Assembly (NCBI GenBank): GCA_021414045.1
Contig: JAIOPF010000090.1
Span: 1-12,469, forward strand
DNA from: Deltaproteobacteria bacterium
Lineage (GTDB): Bacteria > UBA10199 > DSSB01
Direction of reading: 5' to 3'
DNA: 12,469 bases
Part shown: one piece after another, positions 5,798 through 12,469 of the stretch
Layout of the letters: each line of letters begins with the position of its first letter
Numbering within the stretch: position 1 is the stretch's first letter
The notes under the pieces: model-generated
What the model saw: only the letters and a program-made list of their open reading frames with translations
What the model was told of the DNA's origin: nothing
Databases searched by the model: none
Made by a program: the position numbers and the translations under genes

Positions 5798-8223
5798 AAC
5801 GAACTGCGGCTCATGCCGAGACGTTCGGCCGCTAGGCTCTTGTTGCCGCGACACTCCGCTAGGACCGCTTCAATTTCCTCGCGTCCCGGCATGAAATCGC
5901 TTTCCGTCAATCCGTAGCGCCGGATCTTCTCGAAGAGCGTGCGCCGGTGGATTTTCAATTCCCGCGCGGCCTCGATGCGGTTGCCAAGATGCTTTCGCAG
6001 CATCGCGCTGATGGATTTCCTTTCCGTCAATTCCCGGACTCCCGCCAAGTCGGCCACGGAAACGGGGGTTTCCTCCGCTTCCCCTTGAGTTCGCGCCGCG
6101 CGTTCCGTTCGCAGGGAGGAAAGCTCCGATTCCAGGCGGCGAATCTTTTCTCGGAGAACGCGGTTTTCGGCGTGGAGTTTTTGCAGTCGTATCTCCGACT
6201 CGTCGCTCAGGAGGGGCGCCGCCGGTTCCGGCACCCTAACTTCAGGGGCAGGGAGATCGGCCGGCTCAGGTGTCTCCGTGCGTCTAGGCGGCAAGGAAGT
6301 TTCCGGCCTCGAAAGAGCCTCCACGGCTCGCTTCACCGAGTCCCGCGAAAACTGCGTTTTTTCCTCGAGGCTTGCGGCCTCCGAATCGCGTCTCCAGATT
6401 CGCGCCGCGCGGCCAAGCAGTCCCCAAGTTTCCGTCGGTGGCCAAAGCAATTCACGGAAGGGAACTTCTCCGGCGGCGGCGGCCAGAAGGGAGTTTTCTA
6501 GATATGGAGAAAGCGGAAGCTCCGCCCCGGTATCCAGGGCGACCGCCAGTTCGATCATTTCGACGAATCCCCGCAAGGCTTCCATGCCTCGAGCTCGGGT
6601 CTTGAGCACCTTCCACTCCCTGGCGGCCTGGACCCGATCGCCTTGCGCGAGAAACAGCCGCATCTCATGAAGTCCCGCCCATACCAGGCGATTCAAGTCC
6701 TTTTGCGCGCTGATCCTGGATTTCGCGCTATAGAAAAATTCCCGCGCTTCGTCGAATCGCCCCAGCCGCATCGCGACCAAGGCGGCGGAAATATCCACCG
6801 CCACGGGATCCCTGAGATCTTTTTTCTCCGACAGAGTTTTCAAGATCTCCGCCGCGCGGTCAGCCTGGCCATGGGAGCCCAAGACTTCGGCGAAACGGAG
6901 GCCCGCGCTCTCCCGCAGGTGAGAACCGTCCAGGCCTTCCAGGCGCGCCCAAGCCAGGGCCAGGCTTTCCAGGGCTTCGCCCTCCTCCAGCCGCGACTTC
7001 GCCACCAGGGCCTTTTCCAATAGAAAACACGCGTGCAGTTCCGGATCAAAAACGCTCTCCCACAAGGGCGCCATGTCCCGTAGGGCCTTCTCATGGGACG
7101 AGGGATCTCCGACGCTCCAGGCGCGCTGGGCGACGGCCAGTTCGAGAAGAACCCTCATCCTAGGATCCCCAGCTTCCCGAATCGCATCCTCAGCCCGAGC
7201 TCGCCAATCCGCAAAACCCGTCAGGTCTCCCTCTTGCCCGGCAATTCGCGCGCGAAGATATAAAACAGCGGCAGCATAGGACTGACGAACGCCTTCCGGA
7301 AATTTTTCAAACAGTTCCTTTGCCCGCTCGCGTTCCGACTCGACCATGTCCTCGACGATACGAAAGCACAGCGTGGCCTGGCGCCGCAGCGCGCGCTGCC
7401 CGGCCCATTCGGGAATTTCCCTCGACGAGGAGCTTTCGAGTTCGACTCCGGAGATCAACCTTAGGGCCGCTCGCGCGTCGGCAGGTCGTTCCGCCGGATC
7501 CGCGTGCAACATTTTGCGCAGCAGGTCGTTCAAGGTCGAAGGCGTTTTGGGAACGAGCGAAGCCGCTCGGCCGCCCAAATGAAGATCCAACCAGGCCCCG
7601 ACGCTCTGAACGCGTTCGAAGGTCTTCGGGCTGCGTTGTCGGAGGATCAAGCAAGCGAGGGCATACAAATCCGCGCGCCCGTCGACCGGATTCGAGGAGA
7701 AAAATTCCGGCGCCAGACAGGCGACGTTTTCGGGATGAACTCGCATGCCCAAGGGGAGATCGGGAATCAGTGGCAAATCGGCCAAGAACAGGGATTCACC
7801 TTCGTCTCCCTTGTCCAGCAGCCACCAAGAAAATAGATTTTGCTGTAGATGCCAGAGGCCGGACTCATGACAAATCGCCAGGATTTCCAGGGCTTGCCTT
7901 AGCCAAGCCAGGTAGGTCTCGTCCCGCTGGGTCTCCGGGATTTCCGCCAGCCGCCGACCCATAGGATGCGTCCGACGCAAGAGGCCTCGGTCGCCCAAGG
8001 AAATCCATTCGGACGCTTCGCCACCTCGCGATTCTTCGAAACCTTGGAGCGCGGCCAGTTGTCGCGCCAAGGATACATCCTCGCGAAGCCCGAAGCTTCC
8101 ATAGGAATGCAGCCAAACCGAGCTGTGCGTTTCCAAGTCTTTGCCCGACCAAAGGGTCGATGCCGGATCTTCATAGATTCGGCTCGAGGCCTCGAAACGG
8201 TCGGAGAAAAGTTCGAAACTCAT
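5770..8223 (-). CDS. Pseudokinase-TPR-coiled coil protein with tandem Fis-type HTH (predicted regulator)
   Basis: Predicted cytoplasmic DNA-binding regulator of 817 residues. Residues 1-260 follow the Ser/Thr kinase fold: the APE motif (171-173), the helix F pattern DGRADLYALAC (181-191) and a DPAERP motif (242-247) are present. The catalytic loop is degraded, however. The expected HRDLKPEN reads HLQQNLFS (125-132), losing the catalytic Asp, Lys and Asn. DFG reads DLP (149-151), and there is no Gly-rich loop or clear VAIK lysine. Residues 280-600 are TPR-like helices, for example AALVAMRLGRFDEAREFF (480-497). A Pro-rich linker (638-672) and a coiled coil (about 674-710) follow. Two Fis-type HTH units end the protein: GNRIEAARELKIHRRTLFEK (747-766) and GNKSLAAERLGMSRSSFYRW (793-812). 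No AAA+ sigma-54 activator domain exists. ATG 8223 is chosen because GGGAGGG (8226-8232) precedes it, though the spacing is short. A GTG at 8307 would add 28 residues and has no ribosome site. Confidence 0.9.
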   Translation of the reverse strand: MSFELFSDRFEASSRIYEDPASTLWSGKDLETHSSVWLHSYGSFGLREDVSLARQLAALQGFEESRGGEASEWISLGDRGLLRRTHPMGRRLAEIPETQRDETYLAWLRQALEILAICHESGLWHLQQNLFSWWLLDKGDEGESLFLADLPLIPDLPLGMRVHPENVACLAPEFFSSNPVDGRADLYALACLILRQRSPKTFERVQSVGAWLDLHLGGRAASLVPKTPSTLNDLLRKMLHADPAERPADARAALRLISGVELESSSSREIPEWAGQRALRRQATLCFRIVEDMVESERERAKELFEKFPEGVRQSYAAAVLYLRARIAGQEGDLTGFADWRARAEDAIREAGDPRMRVLLELAVAQRAWSVGDPSSHEKALRDMAPLWESVFDPELHACFLLEKALVAKSRLEEGEALESLALAWARLEGLDGSHLRESAGLRFAEVLGSHGQADRAAEILKTLSEKKDLRDPVAVDISAALVAMRLGRFDEAREFFYSAKSRISAQKDLNRLVWAGLHEMRLFLAQGDRVQAAREWKVLKTRARGMEALRGFVEMIELAVALDTGAELPLSPYLENSLLAAAAGEVPFRELLWPPTETWGLLGRAARIWRRDSEAASLEEKTQFSRDSVKRAVEALSRPETSLPPRRTETPEPADLPAPEVRVPEPAAPLLSDESEIRLQKLHAENRVLREKIRRLESELSSLRTERAARTQGEAEETPVSVADLAGVRELTERKSISAMLRKHLGNRIEAARELKIHRRTLFEKIRRYGLTESDFMPGREEIEAVLAECRGNKSLAAERLGMSRSSFYRWLKEFK

Positions 8224-8284
8224 GACCCTCCCATATCGGTTTTTTTGAGCCAGCCCAAAGGCTTTTGCAGTGGAGACTGAAATC

Positions 8285-8301
8285 CTCAGTTCTTCGCTGA
8301 G
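8285..8301. promoter_or_regulatory. Candidate binding site: inverted repeat CTCAG-N7-CTGAG
   Basis: A perfect 5-bp inverted repeat lies in the divergent spacer, about 135-150 bp upstream of the predicted start of transcription at the sigma-54 promoter. Enhancer sites for sigma-54 activators commonly sit at this range, and Fis-type HTH proteins bind inverted repeats as dimers. The assignment rests on position and symmetry only. If the regulator gene began at the GTG at 8307, this element would lie inside its coding region. Confidence 0.25.
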
Positions 8302-8312
8302 ACGCACACAGC

Positions 8313-8321
8313 TTGAGTCAA
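8313..8321. promoter_or_regulatory. Candidate binding site: palindrome TTGAGTCAA
   Basis: TTGA-G-TCAA is a perfect 9-bp palindrome about 115-125 bp upstream of the predicted sigma-54 transcription start. It abuts a second small palindrome, CAATTG (8319-8324). It is a plausible half of an upstream activator site together with 8285-8301. Short palindromes like this also occur by chance. Confidence 0.25.
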
Positions 8322-8344
8322 TTGTTCCCCAGTGCCTGGCCGAA

Positions 8345-8405
8345 CCTAGCCTGTAACTAAAATCATTAATAATTTCATATAGTTTTTTATCTCGAGCGAT
8401 ACCTT
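8345..8405. promoter_or_regulatory. AT-rich patch with an IHF-like site between the palindromes and the sigma-54 promoter
   Basis: This stretch is far richer in A/T than the rest of the window. On the minus strand of 8367-8379 the sequence TATGAAATTATTA matches the IHF core WATCAA-N4-TTR at 8 of 9 fixed positions, with G in place of the conserved C. DNA bent by IHF between an enhancer and a sigma-54 promoter is a classic arrangement. A one-mismatch match in AT-rich DNA is weak evidence, so the bend function is inference. Confidence 0.3.
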
Positions 8406-8408
8406 ATC

Positions 8409-8425
8409 CTGGCACGTCCCTTGCT
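8409..8425 (+). promoter_or_regulatory. Sigma-54 (RpoN) -24/-12 promoter for the giant TPR gene
   Basis: The sequence CTGGCACGTCCCTTGCT fits the sigma-54 consensus YTGGCACGNNNNTTGCW at every defined position. GG (8411-8412) and GC (8423-8424) are separated by exactly 10 bp, the spacing this polymerase form needs. Transcription would start near 8436, about 69 nt before the ATG at 8505. Sigma-54 promoters are silent until an AAA+ enhancer-binding protein bound upstream remodels the closed complex, so the giant gene is predicted to be tightly switched. It points away from the pseudokinase-Fis gene, whose product is a candidate binder of the spacer. Confidence 0.85.
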
Positions 8426-8478
8426 CAATATATCCAATGGGTTGCAGGAGAAAAGGGGCCGGCACGCACTCACCATCG

Positions 8479-8496
8479 CGTCCCGCTCCCGGGACG
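8479..8496 (+). promoter_or_regulatory. Leader hairpin overlapping the presumed ribosome binding site
   Basis: CGTCCC (8479-8484) pairs perfectly with GGGACG (8491-8496) across a 6-nt loop. The 3' arm is part of GGGACGGG (8491-8498), the only purine-rich stretch at suitable distance from the ATG at 8505. If transcription starts near 8436, this hairpin lies in the leader and could mask ribosome access. The stem is short and no regulator or ligand is suggested by the sequence. Confidence 0.35.
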
Positions 8497-8504
8497 GGTA
8501 CACG

Positions 8505-11500
8505 ATGACACCAAATTTTACCGTTAAAAATGGCCAGGCCGCCAAGAATTGGGACTCCGGAGATTCTGAGCCAGCCGTCGACTCCAATTGCCATGGTTCT
8601 TGCCATTCGGACCCAGCCAAAGGCTCCGACCCTTTCCTGATTTCGACTCCAAAACCGACTTGGTTTCTCGACGCGAAGAAAAAATCCAATCCCTTGCTTT
8701 CACCTCAAGGCGTCAACGATCTCAAATCCTGGCTGGTGGAAGGCTCACCCCCTTCCAAGACCAGCACGATCCCCGTTATCCAAGCCGAGGTTCCCGCGCC
8801 TCTCACTCCGCCTAAGCCCAGCAACGCCAAGGACGCCGCGGCATATGGCGATCAGGCCAAAGAACTGGAACGCCAGGGACGCCTTAGCCTCGAACCAGAA
8901 AAAAAACTCGCCTTCTTCCAATCGGCGCTGGCTTTCCGTCTGCTCGCCGGCGACGCCAAGGCCTGCGGTGCCCTGCTGGACCAAATCGATTCCCAATACC
9001 AAAAGCCGAAGGACGAGACGGGACAAAAATTCGTCGCCGCGACTCGCCTTTGGGTGGAAGGAAAAACCGCGGAAGCTTTCAAATCCTTGGCCGACCTAGA
9101 AAAACCCGCCGGCGAGAGAGGCTATGCCTTTTATCACCAATACTCACTGCAACGGGCCCTCATGTTGCAATCGACGGCGGCCGAAAAACTGCGTCAAAAC
9201 GATTTCGAGGGCGCTCGCGCCCTGTTGTTGGACGCCCTCCGCGTCCAGCCCTCCGATCAGCTCGCCGGAAAAATGCTCAAGCTGTTCGCCGAACATCAAC
9301 TCGCGGACCTAGCCGGACAAGACGCGAATTTAAAGTTCCTTCGGGCGCAGCGCGACCAGTTGATGACGCCTCCCGCGAAATGCAACACCGGCCACCACTC
9401 TTCGTCGGCTCCGACGATAGACTTCAGCGGCGGCGACTTTTTGGACAAGAAAGCCGGCATCGATCTGAGCAAGTACCGCAAGCTCACTTTCCTCAATTAC
9501 CAGCAAAAAGTCCGGCTCTACCGCTTGGACCAAGACATCGCCACGGCCACCGACAATGATGCGGCGAGCCTCGCCTCGGTTCGAAAAATACTCGCCCTCG
9601 CCACCGCCGAAGAGCCAGGAGACAAGGTCACCGTGATCGAAGGAAAATTCCTCACGGAGAATTCCGCCTTCGCGGATGCCGACGCATCATTGGCCTGGGA
9701 ATTAGCGGGGGAAGCCTACCTTGGGAAAAAAGAATACACCAAAGCGGCCGCGGCCTTGGACCTCGCCGTTCAGGAAAATCCTTCGAACATCGATGCCCAA
9801 TACGCCTTGGGAAAGGCCCGCTTCGCCACCGGTGAATTCAAGGCCTCGCGCGGCGCTTACGCGGCTATCCTGCGGCGCCAGCCCGACGACGTCTCGGCCC
9901 TGCGCTTGAGGGCGGACGCGGATGCCCATCGCCTCGCGGCCTTGGATCCCAAGACCGACTCCACAGAAATCTCCCAATTGCAACAAGAGCTGGGCTCCGA
10001 TCGCGCCATGCTCCTCGCTCGCTGCAACCAAGGCGAAAAGGAAAAAATCCAGGAGCTCGGAAAACAATTGGCCCGCCTTCACGAAGACGGCGAAGTCGAT
10101 CTGGAAAGTCGCCAGGGCAGCCTCGCCATGGGCGAGCTCTTGGCGAACCAATATTTCTCCTTGGCGAAAACCCCGCAGGCCGGCCCCAAGGAAACGGAAC
10201 TCGTACGCAAGGAAATGAACGGCTTGGCGGCGGAGACCTTCGGGCAATTGGCGACCTTCGCCAAGGCCGATTCGGATCCCGGAATCAAAAAGCGCGGCGA
10301 ACTCTACGAAGGCTACCGCCAATTGGCTTTGGGAGATTACGACGCGGCCGCCAAGATCTTCGAACCGATACGCAAGGAAGTTCCCGAAGCCGACAAGATC
10401 CTCTCCGAGCTCGAGACCCAAAAGCTGCGCCTCGTCAACTTGAGCGCCCTGGAGGCCTGGGAACGCTACAACACCGAAGGCGAGCGGGTGCAAGGCGATG
10501 CGCAGAGCGGGCTCTTGGGCAGCGTCCTCGGCGGGCTGGAATCCTGGGGCCGCAAGGACGGAAAGGATTTTCGCGACGATACCAAGGCGAAATGGGCCCG
10601 CGAACGCGCCTTCGTCGCCGAGCTCAAGTCAAAGATCCAATCCGGCAAGGCCAACAGCATCCTCGACGCCATGAAGCAGATCCAGGCGGAAGGTCCCGAG
10701 TCGATGAAGGCCAACGCCACCTCCTATATCAATTACGAGGACAGGGCCGTCACGGGATATCCGCTGGGCGCCTTGGTCCACCTCGTCGACAAATTGCCGC
10801 CGGAACCGGGTGAAGCCGAGGAACTCCTTCACAAGACTTGGGATCTCGAACGGCAAAATCCCGCTTTCGAAGCGCCTTACGCTTTGTATTCCATCGTCAA
10901 TGCCATCGATCCCAAGGCCAACTACAACGGTTTCGCCCGCGAGCACATGGACGCCCTCGAGGGCAACGGCAGCTTCGGCCGTTCGGCCTTCAAGTTCATC
11001 ACCTCGATGAGTCCCGAATCTTTGGCGGTCGACGTTGGGCTGATGGTAGCCTCCGCGGGTTTAGGCAACCTCGCCAAGCTCTCAATGATGGCGAAGTTGG
11101 AGAAGGCCGGCGTCACCGGCTACAAGGCCCTGGCCATCGCCAGGGGCACCGGCTTCGCCGTCGAAGCGACCTCGCTTTGGGCGGGCAACCTCGGGAAAGA
11201 AGCGATGCTGCAGGATCCGAGCAAGGTGTTCAGCCAAGACCACCTACTGAAGAGCTACGGCGCCACGCTGGTCATGATCGGGGGCCTAAAGGTCTTCGGA
11301 GCGGTTGGCGAGGAACTCGCGCCGCGCATCGCCAAGAGCTTGGGACTAGTCACCGAAGGCGGAACAAAATTGACGGTGGGAGGAAAGGCGCTCAGCTGGG
11401 GCATCGGCCATGGCATGGGGCTGGGCGGCATGATCGCCACCAGCCACATCAATCAAGCGGCGGGCTTCGCGCCAAAGCCCGTCGGCGGTTGGAAGGAAGG

Positions 11501-12469
11501 ACTGGTTCACGACGTCTTCGGTTACGCGCAATTCGCCGTCGCCCACAAGATTGCGGATCGCGCCTTCGGCGGAAAGCTGAGCACCGTCAGCCAAAAACAG
11601 CAAAATGAGATCGCCTTCCGCGAGGCCGTGTCCATGGCCAAGAGCCAGGCGGATATCATGGGCTTTCGCGCGACCCGAAATATCAAGGGCGAAATCATCG
11701 ATTCCCCGGAACGACAAATTCTCGTCGGACTATTGGTGGACGCCTCGCTCAACAAGACCGGATTCTCCGGCGGCAAACTGGGAAAATTCGTCGCGACCCG
11801 CAAATTCGCCGAGGCCAACGCCTACATGAAGGAATTCGGGCTGCCGTTGGAATACTCCAAGGACGGCCGCTTGAACGCGGTGTTACCCGGCGAAGTCTCT
11901 CCCCACGAAGCGGCGGGCATCCCCGCCGGCAAGGCCAAGGCGGAAAAATCGCCAGTCTCCGCCGAGGTCGATCTCTACCTCAAAAATCTAGGCGCCCAGG
12001 TTGGCCATTGGATGGACAAGGCCGCGGAATGGCTCTTCGGACCTCCGGGGGGCGGCTTCGGCGGCATGGAACCGGCCTTCGCGGGCGCGACCGGCATGGT
12101 CGGCGCAAAACCGGAACCCAAGGGACCTCCCACCGTTTTCATGAGTAACAAAGGCGAAGGCTCGGGCAAAGGAAAGAGCAAGGGAAAAGCCGCGGAACCC
12201 GCGCTCAGCCCCATCGCCGCGAAAGCGATTCAGGATCACCCTTTATTCGAAGTCATTCCCTACACGGTCAAGCCGGGGGAAAATTTTGACGCAGCCTTGA
12301 GTTCGCTCAGCAATCATTTTCAGGACGCAACGAAGATCATCGTGATCGAAGCCAGCCGCCCCATCGAGAATCCCGAGACCATTCTCGACCGCATCGGCCA
12401 TTACGACCCGCGGGCCCGCGTCGAAATCCATATGCCCGACGGCAGCGTCAAAGTGGCCGAGGGCAAGCT
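8505..12469 (+). CDS. Giant TPR protein with hydrophobic Gly-rich region and distinct C-terminal domain (3' truncated)
   Basis: Function unknown. The frame is open from 8373 to the window end without a stop: 1321 codons from the ATG at 8505. That ATG is the first usable start after the predicted transcription start, apart from a TTG at 8442; upstream, in-frame stops occur at 8358, 8367 and 8370. The N-terminus has no signal peptide and is polar and Pro-rich to about residue 110. TPR-like units follow at about 223-258, 393-427 (WELAGEAYLGKKEYTKAAAA), 428-461 (YALGKARFATGEFKASRGAY) and 598-637. Hydrophobic, Gly-rich segments lie at about 839-860, 920-935 and 962-982, short for standard transmembrane helices. 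Residues about 1179-1235 are a flexible Gly/Pro/Lys linker (KGEGSGKGKSKGK), after which a new domain begins (PLFEVIPYTVKPGE). Helical scaffold, hydrophobic middle and terminal module recall large secreted effectors, but no known toxin motif is visible. A sigma-54 promoter precedes the gene. Confidence 0.85.
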   Translation, partial: MTPNFTVKNGQAAKNWDSGDSEPAVDSNCHGSCHSDPAKGSDPFLISTPKPTWFLDAKKKSNPLLSPQGVNDLKSWLVEGSPPSKTSTIPVIQAEVPAPLTPPKPSNAKDAAAYGDQAKELERQGRLSLEPEKKLAFFQSALAFRLLAGDAKACGALLDQIDSQYQKPKDETGQKFVAATRLWVEGKTAEAFKSLADLEKPAGERGYAFYHQYSLQRALMLQSTAAEKLRQNDFEGARALLLDALRVQPSDQLAGKMLKLFAEHQLADLAGQDANLKFLRAQRDQLMTPPAKCNTGHHSSSAPTIDFSGGDFLDKKAGIDLSKYRKLTFLNYQQKVRLYRLDQDIATATDNDAASLASVRKILALATAEEPGDKVTVIEGKFLTENSAFADADASLAWELAGEAYLGKKEYTKAAAALDLAVQENPSNIDAQYALGKARFATGEFKASRGAYAAILRRQPDDVSALRLRADADAHRLAALDPKTDSTEISQLQQELGSDRAMLLARCNQGEKEKIQELGKQLARLHEDGEVDLESRQGSLAMGELLANQYFSLAKTPQAGPKETELVRKEMNGLAAETFGQLATFAKADSDPGIKKRGELYEGYRQLALGDYDAAAKIFEPIRKEVPEADKILSELETQKLRLVNLSALEAWERYNTEGERVQGDAQSGLLGSVLGGLESWGRKDGKDFRDDTKAKWARERAFVAELKSKIQSGKANSILDAMKQIQAEGPESMKANATSYINYEDRAVTGYPLGALVHLVDKLPPEPGEAEELLHKTWDLERQNPAFEAPYALYSIVNAIDPKANYNGFAREHMDALEGNGSFGRSAFKFITSMSPESLAVDVGLMVASAGLGNLAKLSMMAKLEKAGVTGYKALAIARGTGFAVEATSLWAGNLGKEAMLQDPSKVFSQDHLLKSYGATLVMIGGLKVFGAVGEELAPRIAKSLGLVTEGGTKLTVGGKALSWGIGHGMGLGGMIATSHINQAAGFAPKPVGGWKEGLVHDVFGYAQFAVAHKIADRAFGGKLSTVSQKQQNEIAFREAVSMAKSQADIMGFRATRNIKGEIIDSPERQILVGLLVDASLNKTGFSGGKLGKFVATRKFAEANAYMKEFGLPLEYSKDGRLNAVLPGEVSPHEAAGIPAGKAKAEKSPVSAEVDLYLKNLGAQVGHWMDKAAEWLFGPPGGGFGGMEPAFAGATGMVGAKPEPKGPPTVFMSNKGEGSGKGKSKGKAAEPALSPIAAKAIQDHPLFEVIPYTVKPGENFDAALSSLSNHFQDATKIIVIEASRPIENPETILDRIGHYDPRARVEIHMPDGSVKVAEGK

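Noticed and set aside
4835..5854. A 339-codon open frame on the - strand opposite the exported-protein gene.
   Set aside because: The + strand frame has a signal peptide, regular cysteines, a linker and a tail. The opposite frame is low-complexity Arg/Gly-rich and lacks a ribosome site.
8314..8319. A TTGACT on the minus strand as a -35 box for the pseudokinase-Fis gene.
   Set aside because: No acceptable -10 hexamer lies 16-18 bp downstream on that strand (the bases there read AGCGAA), so no sigma-70 promoter can be called.
8588..8640. A Cys-His cluster (NCHGSCHSD) near the N-terminus of the giant protein, as a possible haem c site.
   Set aside because: The spacing is CxxxCH, not CxxCH, and the protein has no signal peptide for haem attachment outside the cytoplasm.
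9702..10493. A 263-codon open frame on the - strand inside the giant gene.
   Set aside because: It is a shadow of the TPR-coding region, which shows canonical TPR residues on the + strand. No promoter or ribosome site supports the - frame.
10838..11608. A 256-codon + strand frame within the giant gene.
   Set aside because: Its product is Arg/Gly/His-rich without motifs, and the frame used by the giant protein stays open throughout the same interval.

Overview
The window looks like chromosomal DNA from a GC-rich Gram-negative bacterium, probably of a deltaproteobacterial or myxobacterial type lineage. That placement is inferred from four things: the division and cell wall genes, a MYXO-CTERM-like tail on one secreted protein, a sigma-54 promoter, and kinase-like/Fis regulatory architecture. 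No rRNA or marker gene fixes the taxonomy. I see no tRNA, rRNA, CRISPR array, insertion sequence or phage gene.

Region 1 (1-3208, + strand) is part of a division/cell wall (dcw) operon: the 3' three quarters of murD, then ftsW, then murG. The genes are tightly packed, with a 2-nt gap followed by a 14-nt overlap. They cover D-Glu addition to the peptidoglycan precursor, the septal glycan polymerase, and formation of lipid II. The cluster stops after murG, where murC would usually follow. A convergent aldehyde dehydrogenase gene, close to the Sad/YneI succinate-semialdehyde dehydrogenases, takes its place (3225-4595, - strand).

Region 2 (4596-5797) holds an intergenic stretch with an inverted repeat and then a gene for an exported, cysteine-rich protein. 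This protein has a signal peptide, 14 cysteines, a long Pro/Gly-rich linker and a C-terminal tripartite tail (Gly-Ser-Gly-Cys, hydrophobic helix, basic end) like a sorting signal. I do not recognise its globular part.

Region 3 (5770-12469) is the most interesting part. A minus-strand gene encodes an 817-residue protein made of a degenerate kinase domain, a TPR-like helical region, a coiled coil and two consecutive Fis-type helix-turn-helix units, with no AAA+ domain. Divergent from it, a very large gene (at least 1321 codons, running off the window) encodes a TPR-rich protein with hydrophobic Gly-rich segments, a flexible basic linker and the start of a distinct C-terminal domain. The 281-bp divergent spacer carries a near-perfect sigma-54 (-24/-12) promoter aimed at the large gene. 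Upstream of it are small palindromes and an AT-rich patch at a distance typical of enhancer-type activation. Downstream, a leader hairpin overlaps the presumed ribosome binding site.

Working model (inference): the pseudokinase-Fis protein binds the spacer and controls sigma-54-dependent expression of the giant protein. It would do so together with, or against, a separate AAA+ enhancer-binding protein, because it has no ATPase domain of its own.
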